From assembly GCA_016931385.1 (NCBI GenBank), contig JAFGEV010000232.1:1-40001 (forward strand): a stretch of 40,001 nt of DNA, written 5' to 3'. Within the stretch, counting starts at the first letter, position 1. Every line of letters starts with the position of its first letter. Below the pieces are notes generated by a model. That model searched no databases, was not told where the DNA came from, and saw only the letters and a program-made list of their open reading frames with translations. This document shows positions 34,706-40,001 of the stretch, in pieces. The position numbers and the translations under genes were made by a program. This DNA is from Prolixibacteraceae bacterium. GTDB taxonomy: Bacteria; Bacteroidota; Bacteroidia; Bacteroidales; Prolixibacteraceae.

Positions 34706-35185
34706 AAAAAAATATGAATACACATTACCCGCTATTTATAAATGGTAGTTTTGTGCAAAAAAACATAATGAATTTAAGGCCGGAACAATTAAAAAAAGAA
34801 GTATGGTATAAAAAGAAAAAGTTAGAACCAAAATCTGTATTACCCATTTAAAGACTAGTTCTAACTTTTATCTTAAAATCACCACCTAATTATACAACCA
34901 CAATAATAATCATTCTTGCTTTCCCCCTAAAAAACTCCTTCAGTCTCTGTATACCCTTTTTCTATAAGTGTTATCAAAACCATAAGAACGTGGTTGTAAT
35001 CACTTATAAAATTACATCGATTTTCATAGAAATTGAAATAAATTGTTACGAATGACACTATAGGTGTTCTAAATAACAAGTATAAATTCAAAACATGACT
35101 AAAATCACGCACCAATTGATCCCTGACCGCAATAATGGATTTTTAAAAAACCCGGTTCAAAGTTTAATTGAACAGAAAATAATAT

Positions 35186-35202
35186 TTGGCACAGCATTTG
35201 CA
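35186..35202 (+). promoter_or_regulatory. Sigma-54 (RpoN) -24/-12 promoter
   Basis: TTGGCACAGCATTTGCA fits the sigma-54 consensus TTGGCACN5TTGCA with GG and GC separated by exactly ten bases. The predicted start, about 35213, lies 121 bases before the ATG of the secreted protein at 35334. Sigma-54 promoters need an enhancer-binding activator; no such gene or obvious enhancer palindrome is in the window. Confidence 0.75.
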
Positions 35203-35333
35203 TTTTTAAAAATATCGGATCCGATTTTAAAATTGATTGAAGTAGCCATAAAACATTCAATTGAATAAGTTCTTTTTACCGGTTTAAATGTTCCGGATTA
35301 TTTAAGAAGCATGAACGAATAAAATTAAAAGCC

Positions 35334-35984
35334 ATGAAAACACAATTTTTAAAAATCGGAAAAACAGCAACCATTGTTGCAACTTTATTGCTTGTATCCT
35401 TTACTGAAAGTGTAAATGCCCAGCATTACAACAGGAACACTACTGAAGCGAAAAAGGATAGAAACAGCCAAAGAGAAAATTTTAAACGGCCATCGTACAA
35501 TAACTTAAAAGAAAAAAAATCACAAAATGGCAAATCGGAAAACTACAAGCCCAAAGCAAAAGAGTTTGCTGACAAATCGAAGAATTATTCGCCGGAAAAC
35601 AAAAAACAACATTCTCATTTTGATCCAAAACCTCATCACGGGAAAAACTCCAGCCCTACCTTATACGGCAACAAACACGGGCATAATCCTCATATTTATT
35701 ATGGAAACAAAAATTATTGGCACAAATACAACAAGCCCAATATCGCATTTCGAAGGCTGCCGCGCAAAGCAGTTTGGGTAAAATTGGATGGAGATTCTTT
35801 CTTTTTTTACAGAAACCGCTTCTACAAAGCAAGCCCATTCGGATATTACAGGGTAAAACCTCCAAGGTATATACAAGTGTTACCGCACGGCGCACAGTTA
35901 TTAATTGTTAATGGTTTGCCTGTTTATCACTATTTTGGGGTGCATTTTGTTAAAACACCATTTGGATTTGAAATACTCATCTGA
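35334..35984 (+). CDS. Secreted DUF6515-like protein with basic low-complexity region
   Basis: 216 residues. A signal peptide covers about 1-29 (ATLLLVSFTESVNAQ). A charged low-complexity region (30-120) is rich in Lys, Asn, His and Tyr (KKQHSHFDPKPHHGKN, YGNKNYWHKYNK). The C-terminal beta domain (about 140-216) has repeated aromatic turns (DSFFFYRNRFYKASPFGYYR, GLPVYHYFGVHFVKTPFG), as in the DUF6515-type periplasmic proteins. No enzyme motifs are seen. The family role is unknown. It is expressed alone, from a sigma-54 promoter to a hairpin terminator, which implies conditional expression, for example in stress or a lifestyle switch. Confidence 0.85.
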   Translation: MKTQFLKIGKTATIVATLLLVSFTESVNAQHYNRNTTEAKKDRNSQRENFKRPSYNNLKEKKSQNGKSENYKPKAKEFADKSKNYSPENKKQHSHFDPKPHHGKNSSPTLYGNKHGHNPHIYYGNKNYWHKYNKPNIAFRRLPRKAVWVKLDGDSFFFYRNRFYKASPFGYYRVKPPRYIQVLPHGAQLLIVNGLPVYHYFGVHFVKTPFGFEILI

Positions 35985-36008
35985 TGGCAGTCGCAATTAA
36001 ATTAGTTG

Positions 36009-36031
36009 AAGGTGGCAGTGCCACCTTTTTT
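36009..36031 (+). terminator. Rho-independent terminator of the DUF6515-like gene
   Basis: AAGGTGGC, AGT, GCCACCTT, followed by a T-run to 36031, 24 bases past the stop codon. Confidence 0.88.
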
Positions 36032-36120
36032 ATTGATAAGTAATTCAACATTCTTTTAAACTCAAAAAAAATCTTTTGTTAATTCTTTCAGGAATATTTA
36101 TATTTTTGTTAGCCAGACAA

Positions 36121-37077
36121 ATGATGGAATTAATGCAAAAGATTAAAACGAACGCTATACAAAAACCGGTTTTTTTCGATCTGGATGGTTCAATAGATGA
36201 CCTTGTATCATTAATTTTCTTATTAACCCTTGATAAATTTCGTTTAACCGGTGTTTCGTTAACTGGAGCAAATTGCATTGTTGAACATGCACTTCAGAGC
36301 ATTCTTCGGGTATTCTCGCTCTTTTGCAGGTACGACCTTGAAGTAGCAGTTAGTGATGCAAAGCCTGTAAATCCCTTTCCCAGAAAATGGCAGGAAAAAG
36401 CTGTTCTGATCAATGAATTGGAAAATTTCAGGGACATAGTCCCCGATTATTCAATGAAAAACACTGAAGAAGCAAGCGACTTCACTGCAAAAAAAATTCT
36501 TTCGGAGACAGAAAAAACAACAATAATATGCACAGGCCCTGCCACAAACCTGTACAATACAATAAATAAGTACCCCGAAGTAACCGAAAAAATTGAAAAA
36601 ATATACTGGATGGCAGGTGCTTTTATGTGGAGCGGAAATGTTATTGCACCTGATCACGACGGCAGTGCCGAATGGAACATTTTCTGGGATCCCCTTTCTG
36701 CAAGAAATTTAATTAAATCGGGGATAAAGATTGTATTTTTTCCCCTCGACGTTTGTACCCAGGTACCTGTTGACAACTACGTTATGTATTATCTCGAGAA
36801 AGAAAACAAAAGCCTTTTATCACAGTTGGTTTACCGAATTTTCAATATTAACTACCATAACCATCCAAAATATTACATGTGGGATGTTTTGCCTTCGATG
36901 TATCTGGGATACCCCGATTTATTCAGGGTGGTTGGAACCTCGGTCGATATTGAAATGAGGGGAACCTCGGTTGGAAATATTTTTAAAACATCAAAAGGTT
37001 CACCTATAAGGTATGCAAACAGTATAGATGATGAACGTTTTTATACTGCTTTTCTGAAACATTTAAAACGCTTTTAA
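36121..37077 (+). CDS. Nucleoside hydrolase-like protein (IUNH family)
   Basis: About 318 residues. The N-terminal metal site DLDGSIDDLVSL corresponds to the family DxDxxxDD motif that holds calcium and the ribose. Further marks are ICTGPATNLYNTI, YWMAGAFMWSGNV, SAEWNIFWDPLSAR, FFPLDVCTQV and the C-terminal aspartate in MWDVLPSMYL. Known members split purine or pyrimidine nucleosides into base and ribose. Here the histidine that usually precedes the C-terminal aspartate is Trp, and the first loop lacks the usual Pro-Gly, so substrate or activity may differ. I start at ATG 36121; a TTG at 36076 would add 15 hydrophobic residues. Confidence 0.82.
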   Translation: MMELMQKIKTNAIQKPVFFDLDGSIDDLVSLIFLLTLDKFRLTGVSLTGANCIVEHALQSILRVFSLFCRYDLEVAVSDAKPVNPFPRKWQEKAVLINELENFRDIVPDYSMKNTEEASDFTAKKILSETEKTTIICTGPATNLYNTINKYPEVTEKIEKIYWMAGAFMWSGNVIAPDHDGSAEWNIFWDPLSARNLIKSGIKIVFFPLDVCTQVPVDNYVMYYLEKENKSLLSQLVYRIFNINYHNHPKYYMWDVLPSMYLGYPDLFRVVGTSVDIEMRGTSVGNIFKTSKGSPIRYANSIDDERFYTAFLKHLKRF

Positions 37078-37084
37078 CTCCAGT

Positions 37085-37116
37085 AAAAAAAAGAGACTGA
37101 CCGGTGGCCAATCTCT
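37085..37116 (-). terminator. Rho-independent terminator of the membrane receiver gene
   Basis: On the minus strand AGAGATTGGCC, ACC, GGTCAGTCTCT forms an 11-bp stem with two G-U pairs, followed at once by eight T bases. It lies about 140 bases beyond the stop at 37256. Confidence 0.75.
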
Positions 37117-37255
37117 CCCATGAAAAAAGTCTTACTAATGGCAGGGTAAACGAAAAACAATCAATGAAGGGGTCTTCACTTATTTATTCCAAAAAAGAAT
37201 AAAAGGTTACCCTTAAAATCAAAAAAAATTAAACTTATTTCGAAAAAAGATCAGG

Positions 37256-37750
37256 CTAGAAATTCTTTGGGAATATTACCGTAATAGCCAATATGATAAT
37301 AACAATAATTATCAAAGCAACAAAAAATACAATGACACCTAAACGGTATCGTTTATTTGATTTGACCAGTTTATTGACCGACTGTATCTTGTTGATTTTG
37401 TTCACCATTTTTTTCAGGGCCATCTGGTCTTTAACGATGTAATCGTAAGCACCATATTTCATTGTATTGATTGCAACATCAATATTGTCCTGACCCGATA
37501 AGAAGATAAATTCGATGTTGGGGTTTTGTTCTTTGGCCTTTTTTAATACTTCAATGCCATTCATCCCGTCAAGTAAAAAATCCTGAATAATAATGTCAGG
37601 GTTTCGGTAAAGATTGTTAATTGCGTCTTCGCCGGAATAAAAAGGCATAACATTAGTAAACTTGTTGGTTTTCAAATAACTAACAATAAGTTTATTATAT
37701 ACCCTGTTGTCCTCAACAACAAAAATTAATGAATTGTTAGCATCTTGCAT
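37256..37750 (-). CDS. Receiver-domain protein with C-terminal membrane anchor
   Basis: 164 residues. Residues 8-125 are a complete response-regulator receiver: acidic residues E13/D14 (VVEDN), phosphoacceptor D57 (DIIIQDFLLDGMNG), FLSGQD and K107 (YDYIVKDQ). There is no DNA-binding domain. After a basic segment (KLVKSNKRYR) a single hydrophobic helix at about 137-160 (LGVIVFFVALIIIVIIILAI) should anchor the protein with the receiver in the cytoplasm. It is transcribed alone and ends in a hairpin terminator. The partner kinase and output are unknown. Confidence 0.88.
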   Translation of the reverse strand: MQDANNSLIFVVEDNRVYNKLIVSYLKTNKFTNVMPFYSGEDAINNLYRNPDIIIQDFLLDGMNGIEVLKKAKEQNPNIEFIFLSGQDNIDVAINTMKYGAYDYIVKDQMALKKMVNKINKIQSVNKLVKSNKRYRLGVIVFFVALIIIVIIILAITVIFPKNF

Positions 37751-37907
37751 CGTATCCAGTTCTGTTCAGAATAATATTCCAGAATGTTCACAGTCCGAAT
37801 TTACATTAAAAAAACAAACTGTCAATCTAAATTAATAATTTTTTCTGTAAGGGAAAGGGAATAATCACACTGATAGCTATTTTTATTTCTGATCAGTTAA
37901 TGTAATA

Positions 37908-38201
37908 ATGTATTTCTATCGGCAAAAAAGATGTCTTATCCCGATAAATATCAATGATATTGTTTTCAAAATTGATGAAGATGCATATGATAAACTGAAG
38001 ACATATTTGTCGAAACTTTATCGCCATTTTAAAAAAGATGAAAACGGTGCAAAAACCTTGAACGATATCGAATCGCGCATTGCCGAACTTTTTTCCGAAC
38101 GTGTACCAGGGGAACGTAAAGCAATTGACATGTAAATGGTTGAACATGTAACAGGGATTACAGGAATGCCGTTTTTCAAATTCAGCACCCCTCGATTTTG
38201 A
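37908..38201 (+). pseudogene. Decayed PspC-family N-terminal fragment
   Basis: The segment INDIVFKIDEDAYDKLKTYL, then HFKKDENGAKTLNDIESRIA and ELFSERVPGE, is the conserved N-terminal domain that precedes PspC in Bacteroidota PspC-domain proteins. The frame is broken by TAA at 38133-38135, after AIDM. Yet it resumes in the same frame with MVEHVTGITGMP, which fits the family's next segment before stopping at 38201, so an in-frame nonsense codon and then a truncation are visible. The PspC membrane domain and everything beyond are missing. The N-terminus (MYFYRQKRCL) also does not look like the family. Alternatively a short expressed 75-residue protein. Confidence 0.7.
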
Positions 38202-38231
38202 CTTTTAACAATTATTTTTTGCAACTTAATG

Positions 38232-38259
38232 GCCTGAATTCTTTGTTTCAGGCTTTTTT
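38232..38259 (+). terminator. Rho-independent terminator after the PspC remnant
   Basis: GCCTGAA (38232-38238), an 8-base loop, TTCAGGC (38247-38253), then six T bases. Position suggests it ended the original transcript or its truncated form. Confidence 0.8.
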
Positions 38260-38291
38260 ATTTATTTTGATCCTGAATAAAACAATCAATT

Positions 38292-38525
38292 ATGTTAGCC
38301 GTAATATTATATCTTGTTAACCTCATCAGGACACTCCTGGTCATTTTAATTGTCTTCTTTCTGATCCGCTGGATTGTAAAACTTTTAAGCCCGGGTAGTA
38401 ACAGCCGGCAAAAAGATCATTCGGGGAGCAAGGAAGAGGGAACCACAATCCATTTTAATAAAAAAGGAGAAAAGATTATCGACAAGGATAAAGGCGAATA
38501 TGTCGATTTTGAAGAAATTGACTGA
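38292..38525 (+). CDS. DUF4834-family small membrane protein
   Basis: 77 residues. One N-terminal hydrophobic helix (about 2-32, AVILYLVNLIRTLLVILIVFFLIRWIV) is followed by a charged cytoplasmic tail ending TIHFNKKGEKIIDKDKGEYVDFEEID, the conserved tail of DUF4834 proteins in Bacteroidota. The family function is unknown. It is often near housekeeping genes; here it lies 215 bp before metK, which has its own promoter and riboswitch. Confidence 0.85.
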   Translation: MLAVILYLVNLIRTLLVILIVFFLIRWIVKLLSPGSNSRQKDHSGSKEEGTTIHFNKKGEKIIDKDKGEYVDFEEID

Positions 38526-38584
38526 ACATTATTTCTGCTGAGCGGTTTCTTTACGAAGTGTATAGAATTTTATTCAAATGTTTA

Positions 38585-38592
38585 TATATTTG
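38585..38592 (+). promoter_or_regulatory. Predicted -7 box of the metK promoter
   Basis: TATATTTG followed by CACC, an exact TAnnTTTG match. Transcription would start around 38597, just before the SAM-II aptamer, so the aptamer would be at the 5' end of the mRNA. Confidence 0.65.
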
Positions 38593-38601
38593 CACCTGTT
38601 A

Positions 38602-38656
38602 ATTGTGGACAGATTTGTGAACGATTGCAACCACAGAAAAAAATGCTAAAGCATTC
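38602..38656 (+). ncRNA. SAM-II riboswitch upstream of metK
   Basis: Stem P1 is TGTGG (38604-38608) with CCACA (38631-38635). The loop has the conserved GATTTG and GATTGCAA. The 3' tail AAAAAAATGCTAAAGC carries the conserved AAATGCTAAAG that forms the pseudoknot and SAM pocket. This is the SAM-II (SAM-alpha) class, which binds S-adenosylmethionine. The aptamer's 3' end also takes part in an alternative hairpin AAGCAT/ATGCTT (38649-38663) followed by a pyrimidine-rich stretch, so ligand binding could change downstream folding. The metK ATG is 85 bases further, so control of termination or leader structure seems more likely than direct masking of the start. Confidence 0.85.
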
Positions 38657-38740
38657 TATGCTTCACCGATTGCTTTCTTTTTCACACTTCAACCACGTCA
38701 ATTATTCATGCCTTTTTAGGTTTTTTTAAATTAAGATAAA

Positions 38741-40001
38741 ATGAGTTATTTATTTACATCCGAATCGGTATCGGAAGGGCACCCCGATAAAGTAGCCGAT
38801 CAAATTTCAGATGCCATCCTTGATAAAATCCTCGCTTTCGACCCAAATTCGAAAGTAGCCTGTGAAACCCTGGTTACAACAGGACAGGTTGTGCTTGCCG
38901 GTGAAATAAAAACCGACACGTACATCGATGTACATGAAGTTGCCCGCGAAGTGATAAACCGCATTGGTTATACCAAGGCCGAATACCGTTTTGACGGCGA
39001 CTCATGCGGTGTTTTTTCCTCAATACACGAACAAAGCCCCGATATTAACCGGGGTGTTGTGAGGCAGGATCCGATGGAACAGGGCGCCGGCGACCAGGGC
39101 ATGATGTTCGGATATGCCTGTAAGGAAACTGATCATTATATGCCCCTCTCACTTGAACTCTCGCACAAACTGTTGCTCGAACTCGCTGCAATACGACGCG
39201 AAGGTAAGGTTATGACCTACCTCAGGCCCGATTCAAAATCGCAGGTAACCATTGAATACGATGAAGCTGGCAATCCCAAACGTGTCCATACCATTGTTGT
39301 TTCTACCCAACACGACGATTTTATCAAGCCTGAAAACAATTCACCTGAAGCGCAGCTCAAGGCCGATGAAACCATGATCGCAAAGATAAAGGAGGACGTA
39401 ATTGATATTCTGGTACCCCGTGTTCTGAAAACTTTACCTGAAAGGGTACAGGCACTTTTCGATAATAACATTGTTTACCATGTTAATCCAACCGGGAAGT
39501 TTGTAATTGGAGGGCCTCATGGCGATACCGGGTTAACCGGCCGAAAAATTATTGTGGACACTTACGGCGGAAAAGGCGCCCACGGTGGCGGGGCTTTCTC
39601 GGGCAAGGACCCTTCAAAAGTAGACCGTTCAGCAGCATACGCAAGCAGGCATATTGCCAAAAACCTTGTAGCAGCAGGAGTTACTGACGAAATCCTCGTA
39701 CAGGTTTCTTATGCCATTGGGGTCGCAAAGCCAATGAATATTTTCGTTAACACTTACGGAAAATCGAATGTTCCCCTTTCAGATAGTGAAATTGCCGGAA
39801 AAATTGAAAAGATATTCGATATGCGGCCCAAGGCTATTGAAGAAAGGTTAAAACTCCGGAATCCAATTTACGAAGAAACCGCTTCGTACGGACACATGGG
39901 ACGTGAACCCCAAAAGGTTGTAAAACGATTTGAATCGTCATATTTTGCCCCGGTTGAAATTGAAGTTGAGCTTTTCACATGGGAAAAACTCGACTATGTC
40001 G
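38741..40001 (+). CDS. metK: S-adenosylmethionine synthetase (3' partial)
   Basis: Open from ATG at 38741 to the window edge, 420 codons. It makes SAM from methionine and ATP. The protein starts [21 protein letters not shown], with the ATP-binding GHPDK, and contains the potassium/phosphate loops [13 protein letters not shown] and [20 protein letters not shown], then [22 protein letters not shown]. The visible end ([19 protein letters not shown]) is close to the expected C-terminus; Bacteroidota enzymes are about 430 residues, longer than the 384 of E. coli, so roughly ten residues are missing. It is preceded by a SAM-II riboswitch, giving feedback by its own product. Confidence 0.97.
   Translation, partial: MSYLFTSESVSEGHPDKVADQISDAILDKILAFDPNSKVACETLVTTGQVVLAGEIKTDTYIDVHEVAREVINRIGYTKAEYRFDGDSCGVFSSIHEQSPDINRGVVRQDPMEQGAGDQGMMFGYACKETDHYMPLSLELSHKLLLELAAIRREGKVMTYLRPDSKSQVTIEYDEAGNPKRVHTIVVSTQHDDFIKPENNSPEAQLKADETMIAKIKEDVIDILVPRVLKTLPERVQALFDNNIVYHVNPTGKFVIGGPHGDTGLTGRKIIVDTYGGKGAHGGGAFSGKDPSKVDRSAAYASRHIAKNLVAAGVTDEILVQVSYAIGVAKPMNIFVNTYGKSNVPLSDSEIAGKIEKIFDMRPKAIEERLKLRNPIYEETASYGHMGREPQKVVKRFESSYFAPVEIEVELFTWEKLDYV

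Larger units (their letters stand above)
34661..35333. other. Intergenic region between efp and the DUF6515-like gene, 673 bp
   Basis: Very AT-rich. It holds the efp promoter (34698-34705) and a sigma-54 promoter (35186-35202). Two short plus-strand ORFs are present: 45 residues at 34714-34851 (starts MNTHYPLFINGS) and 57 residues at 35095-35268 (starts MTKITHQLIPDRNNG). Neither has a Shine-Dalgarno, and the second overlaps the sigma-54 promoter and its start site, so I do not call them genes. Confidence 0.6.

Noticed and set aside
34543-34851. 102-residue plus-strand frame starting inside efp
   Set aside because: Its first third is antisense to efp and the rest is AT-rich intergenic DNA without a ribosome-binding site. 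Only the 45-codon tail at 34714 is outside efp, and it shows no recognisable family.
35095-35268. 57-residue plus-strand ORF (MTKITHQLIPDR...)
   Set aside because: No ribosome-binding site, and the sigma-54 promoter and predicted start site of the next gene lie within it.
36045-36278. 77-residue minus-strand frame over the start of the nucleoside hydrolase-like gene
   Set aside because: Antisense to the conserved metal-binding motif; no features of its own.

Overview
The window looks like chromosomal DNA from a Bacteroidota bacterium, probably of the Bacteroidales/Marinilabiliales kind. This rests on several signs: TAnnTTTG-type -7 promoter boxes, a type IX secretion sorting tail, lipoproteins starting SC followed by acidic residues, an ECF sigma factor paired with a membrane-spanning beta-barrel anti-sigma-like protein, a DUF4834 protein, and a SAM-II riboswitch. 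No rRNA, tRNA, intact insertion sequence or CRISPR array was seen, so the genus cannot be fixed.

Layout. 1-6.5 kb (minus strand): a multidomain GH98 glycosidase (3' end cut by the window edge) and a GH115 alpha-glucuronidase, which together suggest a locus for decorated xylan. 6.8-10.4 kb (plus): dnaG, a flavin-binding PPOX-family protein and an extended SDR dehydrogenase, closely packed. 10.8-12.6 kb (minus): tsaC and lysA. 12.8-20.9 kb (minus): five tandem serpin lipoproteins plus one YD-repeat-like lipoprotein. They are separated in two places by homologous spacers full of hairpins. 21.2-23.7 kb (plus, divergent): a small Cys-rich lipoprotein, an ECF sigma factor and a predicted dual-membrane anti-sigma protein. 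23.8-30.6 kb: a methyltransferase, a lytic transglycosylase, uvrA and a uridine-kinase-like protein, with repeat debris and a probable IS remnant between the last two. 30.7-37.8 kb: a 7TM histidine kinase with a LytTR regulator, a TetR regulator, efp, a DUF6515-like secreted protein behind a sigma-54 promoter, a nucleoside hydrolase-like protein and a membrane-anchored receiver protein. 37.9-40 kb: a decayed PspC-family gene, a DUF4834 protein, and metK behind a SAM-II riboswitch (3' end cut by the window edge).

The most interesting unit is 12.8-23.7 kb. The five serpins keep the hinge signature of inhibitory serpins, all carry lipoprotein signals, and have completely different reactive-centre loops, as if aimed at different proteases. 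The 304-bp region between the serpin array and the ECF operon carries two divergent copies of the same candidate ECF promoter: AACGCAACC, 16 bases, then CATC. One faces the serpins and the other faces the sigma-factor operon itself. This suggests an envelope-sensing sigma/anti-sigma switch controlling a battery of surface protease inhibitors. The link is inferred from sequence; the gene calls themselves are solid.
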